From assembly GCA_030730365.1 (NCBI GenBank), contig JANQVJ010000040.1:85155-149154 (forward strand): DNA of 64,000 nucleotides, written 5' to 3'. Shown here in pieces: positions 35,103-45,216 of this stretch. Below the pieces are notes generated by a model. That model saw only the letters and a program-made list of their open reading frames with translations. It was not told the DNA's origin and did not search any database. The position numbers and the translations under genes are program-made. Numbering within the stretch: position 1 is the stretch's first letter; each line of letters begins with the position of its first letter. This stretch comes from Verrucomicrobiales bacterium (GTDB taxonomy: Bacteria > Verrucomicrobiota > Verrucomicrobiia > Verrucomicrobiales > DEV007).

Positions 35103-35813
35103 GTGAGCAAAACTCTCGTGCTAGTGGTGGAGGACGAACCGGCGATCGCCGAGACGATCGTCTATGCGCTTGAGACGGCGGGCTACGAAGCGGTGCATGC
35201 GGAAACCGGGACGGACGCACTCGGGATTTTCGCGGAGCGTTCCCCGGGATTTATCATCCTCGATGTCGGCCTGCCCGATCGAAGTGGCTTCGACGTCTGT
35301 CGCGAGATCCGGCGACTCTCCGAGGTGCCGATCCTGTTTCTCACGGCGCGGGAGCACGAGATCGACCGGGTCGTCGGGCTCGAGCTCGGTGCCGATGACT
35401 ATGTCGTGAAGCCTTTCAGTCCGCGTGAGCTGACGGCCCGGGTCCAGGCGATCCTGCGTCGGACGCAAGGCTCTGCAGCCGAGGTGCCCGTCTCGGCGAC
35501 ACCGGAAGGAAGGGTGAAACGAGGTCGACTCGAGCTTTTCCCGCATCGGTATCAGGCTCATTGCGATGGCACTGATCTGGGTCTCTCGCGTTATGAATAC
35601 GGGATGTTGAAAGTCTTCATTTCCCATCCCGGTCGGGTCTTTTCACGTGATCAGCTCATGGAAATGGTCTGGGACGAGCCCGAGGCGGCTCTCGATCGTA
35701 CAGTCGATGCGCATATCAAGACCCTGCGGCGAAAGATGCACGGGATCGACGACGCTTTTGATCCGGTAAAGACCCATCGCGGTCTCGGCTACAGCTTTGA
35801 CGACGGGATCTGA
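35103..35813 (+). CDS. creB: OmpR/CreB-family response regulator
   Basis: VLVVEDEPAIAETIVYALETAGYEAVHA...IILDVGLPDRSGFDVCREIRR...LELGADDYVVKPFSPRELTARV plus winged helix GRVFSRDQLMEMVWDEPEAALDRTVDAHIKTLRRKM. GTG start. Confidence 0.85.
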   Translation: MSKTLVLVVEDEPAIAETIVYALETAGYEAVHAETGTDALGIFAERSPGFIILDVGLPDRSGFDVCREIRRLSEVPILFLTAREHEIDRVVGLELGADDYVVKPFSPRELTARVQAILRRTQGSAAEVPVSATPEGRVKRGRLELFPHRYQAHCDGTDLGLSRYEYGMLKVFISHPGRVFSRDQLMEMVWDEPEAALDRTVDAHIKTLRRKMHGIDDAFDPVKTHRGLGYSFDDGI

Positions 35814-35819
35814 AAGGAA

Positions 35820-37250
35820 ATGAAGGTCACTCTTCTCATCGTCGCCGGATTTCTCGTCATTGCCGGGGGAGGATTTTTCATGCTGATGCGGACGCTGAGC
35901 GAGGATATCGAGCGTCAGTATTCACAGGCTTCGGAAGAGCCGCTCGTGGACTTTGCTCATCTTTTCGCCGGTCTGCTTGAACAGGAGGTACGGAACGGGC
36001 TGCTTGAAGTCGGGGAATTCCGCCGGGGATTTGCCGATGCCTACGGTCGGGAATTTGTTGCGAAGATTTACCAGCTCGAGAAGACGAAGATTCACACACA
36101 GGTCTACGTGACTAACGAGAAGGGAATCGTGATCTTTGATTCCGAAGGCGGTGGGCGGGAAGGCGAGGACTACTCGCGCTACAACGACGTCTTTCTCGCC
36201 CGACAGGGCAAATACGGGGCCCGCGCCTCGCGGTCGGACCCGGAGGACTCGAGGACGACGGTCTTCTACGTGGCTGCGCCGGTCACACACGAAGGGCGCA
36301 CGATCGGGACGGTGACGGTCTCCCGTCCCGAGACGGCGATGGCACCCTTTGCGATGGAATCGCGCTCCCGGGTGGTGCGATCGAGCATCATCATGGCGGT
36401 GGCGGTCTTTCTTCAGGCGGCGCTGTGGGCCTACTGGGTGCTCTATCCGATCCGTCATCTCACCAATCACGCGCGCCGCATCGCGGCGGGAGAGCAATCA
36501 GTAATGCCCATTACCGGTGTGGCGGAGCTGCGCTCGCTCAGCGCCGCGCTCGAGGAAATGCGGGCGGAGCTCGAAGGCCGCCACTACGTCGAAAACTACG
36601 TGCAGGCGCTCACTCACGAGCTCAAAAGTCCCCTCGCGGCGATACGCGGGGCCGCCGAGTTGATCGATGAGAACATGCCCGAGGAACGCCGTCGCCGCTT
36701 CCTCGACAACATTCTCGCCGAGACCAATCGTTGCGAGGACATGGTGCGTCGTCTCGTCCAACTCGCCGCGATCGAGAGCCGTACGAAGCTTGCCACGCGC
36801 GAGTCCGTCCAGCTGGGCGCGCTCGTGAGAGAAGAGCTCGCCGGCCTCCATGCGGCGTTGGAAAATCGCGGGCTGGAGGTGGTTTTGTCGGGTCTTAACG
36901 AAGGGGGGCGTCTCGACGGTGACCCGCTCATGTTGCGCATCGCGTTGCGGAATGTGCTCAATAACGCCTTCGACTTTTCTCCGTCCGGTGGACAGGTCAT
37001 GATCAGCCTCACGAATGAGGGGAGTCGTCTGCAGCTCGTCGTCATCGACGAGGGGCCCGGCATTCCGGATTACGCCGGGGGCCGCGTCTTTGATCGATTT
37101 TATTCCCTTAAGAACGAATTCACCGGACGGAAGGGATCGGGCATAGGACTAAGCTTCGTGAAGGCTGCGATGGACCTGCATGGCGGAACTGCGACTCTGA
37201 AAAATCGTGCCGAAGGCGGGGCGGAGATGACGCTGCGCTTCGGTGCGTAA
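35820..37250 (+). CDS. creC: CreC-like sensor histidine kinase
   Basis: Two TM segments, HAMP, YVQALTHELKSPLAAIRGAAELI (H box), NVLNNAFDFSPSGG, DEGPGIPDYAGGRVFDRFYSL, GSGIGLSFVKAAMDLHGGT. Confidence 0.87.
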   Translation: MKVTLLIVAGFLVIAGGGFFMLMRTLSEDIERQYSQASEEPLVDFAHLFAGLLEQEVRNGLLEVGEFRRGFADAYGREFVAKIYQLEKTKIHTQVYVTNEKGIVIFDSEGGGREGEDYSRYNDVFLARQGKYGARASRSDPEDSRTTVFYVAAPVTHEGRTIGTVTVSRPETAMAPFAMESRSRVVRSSIIMAVAVFLQAALWAYWVLYPIRHLTNHARRIAAGEQSVMPITGVAELRSLSAALEEMRAELEGRHYVENYVQALTHELKSPLAAIRGAAELIDENMPEERRRRFLDNILAETNRCEDMVRRLVQLAAIESRTKLATRESVQLGALVREELAGLHAALENRGLEVVLSGLNEGGRLDGDPLMLRIALRNVLNNAFDFSPSGGQVMISLTNEGSRLQLVVIDEGPGIPDYAGGRVFDRFYSLKNEFTGRKGSGIGLSFVKAAMDLHGGTATLKNRAEGGAEMTLRFGA

Positions 37251-37260
37251 TCCACAAAAA

Positions 37261-37284
37261 AGGGCAGCCGTTACCGACTGCCCT
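37261..37284. terminator. Bidirectional terminator between convergent genes
   Basis: agggcag-ccgttaccga-ctgccct, T-run on the minus strand (cttttttgtgg) and cgtttt on the plus strand. Confidence 0.75.
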
Positions 37285-37310
37285 CGTTTTGTTAAAAGAA
37301 CGAAGTTCGA

Positions 37311-39155
37311 TTAGCTGAGGTAGGGCTTGATCGAGGTGATGCGGTAGCTCTTCATCTCGCCGTCACCGAGGGGAAACTCGACTTCGGTGCCGACGGGCTT
37401 GTCGAGGATCGCATTGCCGCGCTCGGAGAGGTAGGCGATGATGCCATTGTCAGGATCGGAATCCCAGGCCCCGAGGACGGTGTAGGTGAGCGCGTCGCCG
37501 CCCCCGACGGCATCGAGTGTCACGATGGTTCCGATAGAGACCTTGGAGGTGTCGGGGTCTTTGAAGTCGGTGGGCTGGGCCAGCTTGAGATCGCGCTCCC
37601 AGTCTCCCTGGCGCTTCATGAGGACTCGCTGGTATTCCTTGGAGGACTTGTACTCGAAATTCTCGCGAAGGTCACCGTAGGACCGGGCGATCTTGATGTC
37701 TTCGCGGTTCTGCGGGATCTCCTCTTTGATGAGCTTGTCGTAGGCTGCCTTCTTCTCGTTGAGGCTGGACTCGGAGACGATGAGGGTTTCCTCCTGCACC
37801 TTCTCACGGCCATTCATGAGGTCCTGAATCTCGGGATGGAGCTTGATGATTCGGGCCATCAGCGATTTGCGGGTCAGTTCATCGAAGGAGGCTGAGGTGA
37901 CGAGGCGGCTCGCGAAGTTGCGGATCGTATTGATGTTCGCACCGGTGATGAAGTCGGGGATGAGCCCATTGTCGTCGGCGACGAGATCACGGAGTCGGTT
38001 CGCCGCGCGCACAGAGCCCTCGTCATTGAGTTGGTCGGCCTCGAGGGAGCTCATCACGGAAAGACAGAGCGTTGGGGTGAAGACGGACTGGGAGAGTCCC
38101 TTACGCTCGCGACAGATCCAGGCGAGGGAGTCGGAGGTGATGGTACGTTGCTGCAGACCGTTTTCCATGTAGCCGATGAGGTCGGCTTTCTTCTCGGCAG
38201 AGTCCAGGTAGCTGGCGATCTCGGCGATGGAACGCAGGTTGCAGGAGGGGATCAGTCCGAGCATTTTCTCGACCCACGCGTCTTCGCCGAAGGCATCGGG
38301 GAAACTCTTCAGAACCTGACGCAGGCGGGTGAGGGAGAGCTCCTCAAAAAGACCGGGGATGGCGCTTTCGTCTGCGGCGAGGATCTCGGCGGTGGAGATC
38401 TGACCATTATCCGAGTCGAAGCCCTTGAGCTTGGTCTGGAGCTCTTCGCGGATGAGGATGAGCTCGACGGCGGGAGCATACTGCAGCTTCACCCCTTTCC
38501 GGGCGATCTCGCTGATCTCGGCGACGAGTTCGACGAGATTATCCTGATGGTCTTTAAAGGCGTTGATCTCCTTGATGATGGACTCGACCGCTTTCACCTT
38601 GGCGCGCAGATCGCGGGCCTCGCGGAAGTCGGCGATGAGCCCCTGCGAGGGATCGAAGTCTTCTTCACGCAGTTCGAGCGGGTCGGTGCGCTTGGCCGGA
38701 ACGATGAACTGCATGTTCTCGCGGAGCTTTTTCTTCGTCGCCTCCCACCAGCTCTTGTATTTGCCTTCAGGGATGATGTAGCCCTTGAGCAATTCCTCGA
38801 GTTTGTCGAGAAAGAGACGGTCACCGTGGCTGCTGAGGACTAGCTTCACGAGTTCGACCGGGTCGGAGTTCGCGAGGGCCTTCAGTTCGTCGGACGCGGC
38901 GTAACGTTTCGCGAGGAAAGAACCCTCCGCTATCGGAGTCAGGGACATCGCGGCGAACTTCATCCCGAGCTCGTGGCCGGACTTATCTTCGAAGTCGACG
39001 ACGACTTTTACTCCCAGACGGTCCCAGTCGACCACCTTGCCGGCGCCCCAGCTTTTATGTTGGCAAAAAGTTCCCGGAGGAAGCAGTTCGAGTTGTTCTG
39101 CGGTGAGGGAGTCGATTTTGCCTCGTGAGACTAGCTTTTCAAGATCGGGATGCAT
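37311..39155 (-). CDS. greA: Long GreA/GreB-family transcript cleavage factor with ~450-aa N-terminal extension
   Basis: C-terminal GreA: IKEEIPQNREDIKIARSYGDLRENFEYKSSKEYQRVLMKRQGDWERDLKLAQPTDF...VSIGTIVTLDAVGGGDALTYTVLGAWDSDPDNGIIAYLSERGNAILDKPVGTEVEFPLGDGEMKSYRITSI. Confidence 0.9.
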   Translation of the reverse strand: MHPDLEKLVSRGKIDSLTAEQLELLPPGTFCQHKSWGAGKVVDWDRLGVKVVVDFEDKSGHELGMKFAAMSLTPIAEGSFLAKRYAASDELKALANSDPVELVKLVLSSHGDRLFLDKLEELLKGYIIPEGKYKSWWEATKKKLRENMQFIVPAKRTDPLELREEDFDPSQGLIADFREARDLRAKVKAVESIIKEINAFKDHQDNLVELVAEISEIARKGVKLQYAPAVELILIREELQTKLKGFDSDNGQISTAEILAADESAIPGLFEELSLTRLRQVLKSFPDAFGEDAWVEKMLGLIPSCNLRSIAEIASYLDSAEKKADLIGYMENGLQQRTITSDSLAWICRERKGLSQSVFTPTLCLSVMSSLEADQLNDEGSVRAANRLRDLVADDNGLIPDFITGANINTIRNFASRLVTSASFDELTRKSLMARIIKLHPEIQDLMNGREKVQEETLIVSESSLNEKKAAYDKLIKEEIPQNREDIKIARSYGDLRENFEYKSSKEYQRVLMKRQGDWERDLKLAQPTDFKDPDTSKVSIGTIVTLDAVGGGDALTYTVLGAWDSDPDNGIIAYLSERGNAILDKPVGTEVEFPLGDGEMKSYRITSIKPYLS

Positions 39156-39247
39156 TGTCCCTCAACATAGGAAGAAGCAGCCCTGAGCCAAGTGAAAAAA
39201 AATTTTGGTTGCCAATATTGTGACGTCTGTCTAATCTTCGCTCAAGT

Positions 39248-39664
39248 ATGAGAAGTATTTTGGCAGCTTTTGTTCTCCTCGCGTTCGCATCGGTTTCCTT
39301 CGCGGACATCCACGAACCACCCAAAACGAAATACACCAAGTCCCGTAAACTCGGTCGTGGGGTGGCAAATATCGTCTACGGCTGGACCGAGATTCCCATG
39401 ACCATGCACCGCTGGAGCGAGCTCCACACCGAGCAGGCGGCAGGAATCTTCACCGCCGGCTTCATGCAGGGCGCGCAGCGGGCAGGGGCTCGTCTCAAGT
39501 ATGGTTTCTACGAAGTGATCAACTTTCAGCGCCCTCTCTACAAGGACAGTTACCGTCCCGCAATGGCCGATATCGATTATCTCCCGATTCGCGGTTATGA
39601 AGAGTTTCCCCCGCAAATCGGATACATGACCACCGCCGGTTATACTCGCGGACGGACCTGGTAA
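39248..39664 (+). CDS. TIGR04073-like exosortase system-associated secreted protein
   Basis: Signal peptide then KYTKSRKLGRGVANIVYGWTEIPMTMHRWSELHTEQAAGIFTAGFMQGAQRAGARLKYGFYEVINFQRP. Confidence 0.65.
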   Translation: MRSILAAFVLLAFASVSFADIHEPPKTKYTKSRKLGRGVANIVYGWTEIPMTMHRWSELHTEQAAGIFTAGFMQGAQRAGARLKYGFYEVINFQRPLYKDSYRPAMADIDYLPIRGYEEFPPQIGYMTTAGYTRGRTW

Positions 39665-39696
39665 GCTCTTTTCTTATCGGATCTCCCCTTCGAAAA

Positions 39697-39720
39697 GGCT
39701 GCCTCAGGGCAGTCTTTTTT
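39697..39720 (+). terminator. Rho-independent terminator
   Basis: ggctgcc-tcag-ggcagtc followed by tttttt. Confidence 0.8.
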
Positions 39721-39747
39721 CGTTTCAGGGGCATCAATCGCGAATTT

Positions 39748-40887
39748 TCACCGGTAAGTCTCGAGGAAGCGACGGTAAAAATCCGCTCCTGCCTCCAGAT
39801 CGACGATGGTGAGGTATTCGTCCTTTGTATGGGCCTGGGCAATGCTGCCGGGGCCACAGGCGACCGATGGTATGCCGCCTCCGGCGAGGCGACCGGCGTC
39901 ACAAAACCACGGGGCAGTGGTGAGACGGGAGCCGATCGACTGGAGCCTCCGGATGCCGTCGGTGGCCGGATCGGTGAGAAGGGGGCAGGAATCGCCGATG
40001 ACCTCGATGGTGATCAGGTCATGCAAATGGCGCGATTCGAGGAATTCAAGAACGAGCTTTCGTGCTCCGCCTGATTCGAAAAGAGCCGGCGTTTCGCGAA
40101 AGTCGAGAGTCGCGTGGCAGTCCGAAGGAACAATGTTCGGGCTGCTACCGCCTTTGATCATGCCGAGATTGACCGTGGGAGAGCCGAGAATCGTGTCGGT
40201 GAAATCGGGGAGACGGGCCTCGAGCCAGGGCAGGAGAGCCTCGAGGACGGGGAGCAGGTGACGGATCGCGTTTTCGCCCTGTTCGGGCGTCGAGCCGTGG
40301 CATGAGCGGCCCCGTGCTGAAAGCTTCAGCCAGACGCAGCCCTTGTGAGCGTAAACGGTCTCGAGCGATGTGGGTTCACCGACGAGGGCAAAAGAAAATT
40401 CGGAGCCGTAGCGTTCCGCGAAATGCTGCGACCCGGGCTGGCCGGCTTCTTCACCCATCAGGCCGACGAAGGTGACCGCGCAGGAGAGCGAGCCGATCTC
40501 GTCGCCCATTTCGCGAAGCGCCCAGAGCATCGCAGCCATCGTCCCCTTGGTGTCAGAGGAACCGCGGCCGTAGATTCTTCCGTCCTGAATTTCCGCCGCA
40601 AAAGGATCGACCGTCATGCCCATTACGCTGACCGTATCGACGTGGGGAGCGAGGAGTAGCCCCGGTTTCCCTTCCGCATCTGAAGGAAAACGACCGATCA
40701 CATTGGGACGGCCGGGGTTGACTTCGTCAAAGGAAACCTTGGCACCGCAAGCCTCAAGGATCTCGCCGACGTAGGTAGCGCAGGCCAGTTCACCGGTCGC
40801 CCCCTGGCCGGGGGCACAGTCGGGATTCACACTCGGGATACGAACCAATTCCTGCAAGAGGGCGGCGGGTGAGTCGGGAAAACGCAT
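39748..40887 (-). CDS. argE: M20-family deacylase, acetylornithine deacetylase-like
   Basis: LLLAPHVDTVSV, IYGRGSSDTKGTMAAMLWALREM, VTFVGLMGEEAGQPGSQHF, LVGEPTSLETVYAHKGCVWLKLSARGRSCHGSTPEQGENAI. Confidence 0.82.
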   Translation of the reverse strand: MRFPDSPAALLQELVRIPSVNPDCAPGQGATGELACATYVGEILEACGAKVSFDEVNPGRPNVIGRFPSDAEGKPGLLLAPHVDTVSVMGMTVDPFAAEIQDGRIYGRGSSDTKGTMAAMLWALREMGDEIGSLSCAVTFVGLMGEEAGQPGSQHFAERYGSEFSFALVGEPTSLETVYAHKGCVWLKLSARGRSCHGSTPEQGENAIRHLLPVLEALLPWLEARLPDFTDTILGSPTVNLGMIKGGSSPNIVPSDCHATLDFRETPALFESGGARKLVLEFLESRHLHDLITIEVIGDSCPLLTDPATDGIRRLQSIGSRLTTAPWFCDAGRLAGGGIPSVACGPGSIAQAHTKDEYLTIVDLEAGADFYRRFLETYR

Positions 40888-41039
40888 GGGCGGAACAGTA
40901 TCACCTCGATATTTCCGAATTCCAGTGCTCGGAATTGCGAAAAAGACTGGATTCCGAAGTCGTAATTGATTATGAGTTTGACATTGTTACGCTTTCGATG
41001 CCTTAATCAAGGCTCGAACTTTTTAAAAGTTATTCCTTT

Positions 41040-41813
41040 ATGAGTGATCAAGATCCGCCCAAGCCTTCCTCCAGCACTTCGACGGTGCCATTGAAGAAGG
41101 AAACGGTTAGAATCAGTCTAAGAGCCCAACCTGACGAGTCGGGACCGGTAGCTCCTAAAGCATCCACTGCACCGATTCCTGCCGGTAGTCCATCCCCCGC
41201 CCCCATCGGCGGTGCCTCGGCCCCGATTTCCCCGAACGCTCCTCCGGCTCCTCCGGCTCCTTCTCCTGTCGGGGCACCGACTCCGCCGCCGGCCCCGCGC
41301 CCGCCCGCCGCTCCTCCGGCCCCCGGAACCGCGCCCTCCCCTCCAGCCCCGGCCGCTCTTGTCCCGCCATCCGGCGCGAAAACTATTCCTCTCGCGAAAG
41401 GGCCGGATCCGCTCGGACCGACCCGCCCTGTGCCGACCGCCGGTGCAGCGGCTCCCCCGTCCGCAGTTGCTCCGGTTGCTGCTGCTCAATCCCCGATCGG
41501 TGCCAAAACCATCCCTCTTGCCAAAGCTCCCGTCAGCGGTGGCCCGGGCCCGGTGGGACGGGTCACGACGCCCCTCCAGCCCGGTGGTGCCAAGCCGCTC
41601 CCCCAGGCCACGGTGAAAATGGGCTCGCTCGGCACACCGACCAGAACTATCCCGAAACAGCCCAACATCCAGTCCACTGCCGAGGAGGTAGGGGAAGAGT
41701 GGGAAGAAGAATACGAAGAATCCGGACTTATGCCATTTGCAATCATCGTTCTGATCCTCGCCCTCGCGGTTCTGGCCATCGAGCTGGTCACCAAGATGGG
41801 TGCAGGTAGCTGA
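41040..41813 (+). CDS. Pro/Ala-rich low-complexity protein with a C-terminal TM segment
   Basis: ~180 residues of P/A/G-rich sequence with GAKTIPLAKGP and GAKTIPLAKAP repeats, acidic EEVGEEWEEEYEE, then LMPFAIIVLILALAVLAIELVTKMGAGS. Confidence 0.75.
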   Translation: MSDQDPPKPSSSTSTVPLKKETVRISLRAQPDESGPVAPKASTAPIPAGSPSPAPIGGASAPISPNAPPAPPAPSPVGAPTPPPAPRPPAAPPAPGTAPSPPAPAALVPPSGAKTIPLAKGPDPLGPTRPVPTAGAAAPPSAVAPVAAAQSPIGAKTIPLAKAPVSGGPGPVGRVTTPLQPGGAKPLPQATVKMGSLGTPTRTIPKQPNIQSTAEEVGEEWEEEYEESGLMPFAIIVLILALAVLAIELVTKMGAGS

Positions 41814-41874
41814 CCCCGCGCCGCCTCAGGGACTGCCGCTCCGGCGGTAGTTTCAGTCGGCCGGGCAATAAAAG

Positions 41875-41919
41875 ACCCTCCCGGGTTTCCCTTTCGAGGT
41901 GAATCCGGAGGGTTTTTTT
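41875..41919 (+). terminator. Rho-independent terminator
   Basis: accctcc...ggagggt stem followed by ttttttt. Confidence 0.75.
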
Positions 41920-42060
41920 GTGCCTTCCTTTTGAGTGTACTTATGCCGGAAGCATCGTTCTTTCGCTATTTCCTGCTTGCCCGGCCTCTCATCTTGGAGG
42001 AAATAGTCCTCCGCCCCTTGTTGGGGTGAAGACTCAACCCACTATTCCCCACACTGCACC

Positions 42061-42390
42061 ATGGCACACGAATCCATCGTCAATCTCACCAGCGACAATT
42101 TTGCGACTGAGGCCGAGCAGGCTACCGTCCCCGTGATCATCGACTTCTGGTCCGAGCATTGCGGACCCTGCAAGATGCTCTCGCCTGTCCTCGACGAGGT
42201 CGCTGCTGTCCTCGGTGATACTGCGAAAGTGACCAAGGTCGACGTCATGGCTCACCGCGATCTCGCCATGCGCTTCGGCATCCGCGCCGTCCCGACCCTC
42301 ATTTTCATGAAAGACGGCGAAGTGAAAGAAACGAAGACCGGGATCATGATGAAAGATGCGATTGTGCAAAAGCTCCAGTCACTCGCCTGA
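42061..42390 (+). CDS. trxA: Thioredoxin with HCGPC active site
   Basis: VPVIIDFWSEHCGPCKMLSPVLDEVA...VDVMAHRDLAMRFGIRAVPTLIFMKDGEV. Confidence 0.93.
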   Translation: MAHESIVNLTSDNFATEAEQATVPVIIDFWSEHCGPCKMLSPVLDEVAAVLGDTAKVTKVDVMAHRDLAMRFGIRAVPTLIFMKDGEVKETKTGIMMKDAIVQKLQSLA

Positions 42391-42420
42391 TTTTTCTCCG
42401 GTCTATCCTCTCTCCCCGTT

Positions 42421-43017
42421 TTGAATCCGGCTCTCACCTCGCGCCCCTCACTGAAGTGGTTGCTCCCGCTCCTCCTTCTCACGGTCGGGTATCGCGTTGT
42501 GGCTTCCTCGTTCGACTTTCTGGGAAACACGGCGCCGCTCATGGCCATCACCTTTGGTGGCGCGATGCTGCTCGGGGTGCGGTTCTGGTGGCTTCCGGTG
42601 GTGCTCCTCGTGGCGAGTGACCTGGCTCTCGGGTTCATTCACGGCGGCGGCAGTGGGGTAGGATCCTACACCCTGATGTCGTCGGTTTTTTACTTGTTCG
42701 TCGCCTTTCTCGGAGGCAAGGCCGGGCGCCTCGAGAAGATCTGGCCGATGATGTGGTGTGGCACACTGCTCTGTGGCGTCCTCTTTTATGTTGTCGCCAA
42801 CACTTACAGCTGGCTCGCCTGGCCGGGTTATGCGATGACGCCGGCCGGTTGGATGCAGGCGCAGACGACGGGACTCCCGGGGATCAATCCTCCTGCCTGG
42901 ATGTTCCTACGCAACGCCCTCATCGCCGACTCGATCTGGTGCGCCGCGGCCGGCCTGCTCTACCTCGCGCAACGTCGCGCTGAGACTCTGTCTGTCGCTC
43001 CCTCTGCTGCTCGCTGA
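42421..43017 (+). CDS. DUF6580-like small integral membrane protein
   Basis: Multi-TM; SFDFLGNTAPLMAITFGGAMLLGVRFWWLPVVLLVASDLALGF...VLFYVVANTYSWLAWPGYAMTPAGWMQAQTTGLPG. TTG start. Confidence 0.65.
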   Translation: MNPALTSRPSLKWLLPLLLLTVGYRVVASSFDFLGNTAPLMAITFGGAMLLGVRFWWLPVVLLVASDLALGFIHGGGSGVGSYTLMSSVFYLFVAFLGGKAGRLEKIWPMMWCGTLLCGVLFYVVANTYSWLAWPGYAMTPAGWMQAQTTGLPGINPPAWMFLRNALIADSIWCAAAGLLYLAQRRAETLSVAPSAAR

Positions 43018-43098
43018 GCTTCCCGCCTGCCGCCGGAAAAAATCTCGATTTGCTCCGCTATTGCTTTACGTCGCGGCGCAGGGATTTATCGTCCGTGC

Positions 43099-45216
43099 AT
43101 GTCAAAAACGGCCCACCCTTTTCTCGAGAACGAATTTCATATCCGCTGGTCAAAACTCGTCCCCGAGGCGATCGAGCCCGACATTCGCGAGGCCCTCGTG
43201 CGGGCGCAGGAGCATATTAATCGACTTTCCTCCCCCTTCGAGGCGTCGGAGCTGACTTTTGAAAATACCCTCGTCGAACTCGAGCGGGCCACTGAAGAAC
43301 TCTCCATGGCCTGGGGCCGCGTCGGCCATCTCGACTCGGTGCGCAATTGCGAGGCACTGCGCACCGCACAAAATGCAATGCTGCCCGAGGTGACCCAGTT
43401 TTACTCGCGCATCCCGCTGAATGCCGCGCTCTGGGGTCGCCTTAAAGCCTACTCCCAAACCGCCGAAGCCGCCGCCCTCACCGGCGTGCGGAAGCGGTTT
43501 CTCGATGAGACGATGAAAGACTTCATCAGCAGCGGGGCCGACCTCCCCGGGGAGAAGAAAACGCGGCTCGAGGAGGTGCAGTCCGAACTCGCCCGCATCA
43601 CGCAGAAGTTTTCCGAGAACGTTCTCGATTCCACGAACGCGTGGGAGCTCGTCCTCGAAGACGACTCTCGCCTCGCCGGCCTGCCCGAGACCTCGCGCGC
43701 CGTGCTCCGCAGCGAAGCCTCGGCCAAGGGGCTCAGCACTGACGAAGCGCCTGTCTACCGTATCACCCTGAAAGCGCCGGTTTATTTTCCCGTCCTCGAG
43801 TATGCCGAAGACGCGACCCTGCGCGAGCAAGTCTGGCGCGGTAGTATCACCGTTGGCCATCGTGGCGACTACGATAACACCGACCTCGTCTGGGAGATTC
43901 TGAAGCTGCGCCACGAACGTGCGGAGATCCTCGGCAAGGCGAACTTCGCTGACCAGGTCCTCGAAGAGCGCATGGCCGGCACTGGAGCGGCCGCGCTGCG
44001 TTTTGTCGAAGATCTTGCCGAGCGGACCAAACCCTATTTTGCCCGTGATATCGGGGAGCTCGAGAATTTCCGTCGCCAGCACGAGCCTGACTGGGCTGGC
44101 AAGTTCGAACCCTGGGATGTCGCCTACTGGGCAGAAAAGCTGCGCAAGGAAAACTACGCTTTTGATGAGGAAGAGCTGCGGCCCTACTTCGCGATCGGGA
44201 ATGTCATCGAAGGCATGTTCCGGCTCACCGAGGAAATTTTCGGATTCAAAATCGTCGAGGGCAGTTCGACCTACACCAAACCGGGCGAGACGCCCGCGGG
44301 CGATGGTGTCGAAGTGTGGCATCCCGAGGTGAAGTTTTACGAACTGCGCGATGCGGCGAGCGGCGAACTGCTCGGCTCGTTTTACGCCGACTGGCATCCG
44401 CGTGAAGAAAAACGCGGCGGAGCCTGGATGAACTACCTGCGCACGGGGTCGCCCGCGATCGAGGGGCAGACCCGTGAGCCGCACCTCGGGCTCATCTGCG
44501 GTAATCTCACGCCATCGTCGAAGGACAGACCTGCGCTTCTCACCCATCGTGAGGTCGAGACGGTCTTTCATGAGTTCGGGCACCTTCTGCATCACCTCCT
44601 CGGCGAGGTCGAGATCAAATCGCTTAACGGCGTCAAGGTCGTCTGGGATTTTGTTGAGCTGCCTTCACAGATCATGGAGAACTTCTGCTGGTCGCGGGTC
44701 AGTCTCGACTTTTTCGCGAAGCACTACGAGACCGGCGAGCCTATCCCCGAAGCGCTCTTCCAGAAAATGATCGGAGCCCGGAATTTCCAGTCCGCCATGG
44801 TCATGATGCGCCAGCTCGCCTTTGGCAAGATGGATCTCGATCTCCACATCAAGCATTATCAAAAGCCAGCAAGCGGCGACCTCGACCAGCTCGTGCGCGA
44901 CATCCTCGACGGCTACACCATGCCACTTGCGACGCACCCGCCGACAATGGCGCGTCGTTTTACCCACTTATTCGCGAGTTCGACGGGATACGCTGCCGGT
45001 TATTACTCCTACAAGTGGGCCGAAGTCCTTGATGCCGACGCTTTTACCCGCTTCGCCGGAGCCGGCGTCATCAGCCCCGAAGTCGGACGCGAGTTCCGCG
45101 ACAAGATCCTCAGCCGCGGTAACTCCGTCGAGGCCGCCGAGCTTTTCCGCGACTTCATGGGAAGGGATCCGGAGCTCAATGCGCTGCTCGAGAGATGCGG
45201 GCTGGTGGCGGATTGA
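43099..45216 (+). CDS. prlC: M3-family oligopeptidase A-like metallopeptidase
   Basis: VETVFHEFGHLLHHLL zinc site; FASSTGYAAGYYSYKWAEVLDADAFTRF; typical M3A length (705 aa). Confidence 0.9.
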   Translation: MSKTAHPFLENEFHIRWSKLVPEAIEPDIREALVRAQEHINRLSSPFEASELTFENTLVELERATEELSMAWGRVGHLDSVRNCEALRTAQNAMLPEVTQFYSRIPLNAALWGRLKAYSQTAEAAALTGVRKRFLDETMKDFISSGADLPGEKKTRLEEVQSELARITQKFSENVLDSTNAWELVLEDDSRLAGLPETSRAVLRSEASAKGLSTDEAPVYRITLKAPVYFPVLEYAEDATLREQVWRGSITVGHRGDYDNTDLVWEILKLRHERAEILGKANFADQVLEERMAGTGAAALRFVEDLAERTKPYFARDIGELENFRRQHEPDWAGKFEPWDVAYWAEKLRKENYAFDEEELRPYFAIGNVIEGMFRLTEEIFGFKIVEGSSTYTKPGETPAGDGVEVWHPEVKFYELRDAASGELLGSFYADWHPREEKRGGAWMNYLRTGSPAIEGQTREPHLGLICGNLTPSSKDRPALLTHREVETVFHEFGHLLHHLLGEVEIKSLNGVKVVWDFVELPSQIMENFCWSRVSLDFFAKHYETGEPIPEALFQKMIGARNFQSAMVMMRQLAFGKMDLDLHIKHYQKPASGDLDQLVRDILDGYTMPLATHPPTMARRFTHLFASSTGYAAGYYSYKWAEVLDADAFTRFAGAGVISPEVGREFRDKILSRGNSVEAAELFRDFMGRDPELNALLERCGLVAD

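Noticed and set aside
37311-39155. Very long GreA as a novel fusion
   Set aside because: Long GreA proteins with a large N-terminal extension are already known from chlamydiae and relatives; listed as a feature only.
43150-44595. 481-aa minus-strand ORF
   Set aside because: Antisense shadow of the M3 peptidase gene.
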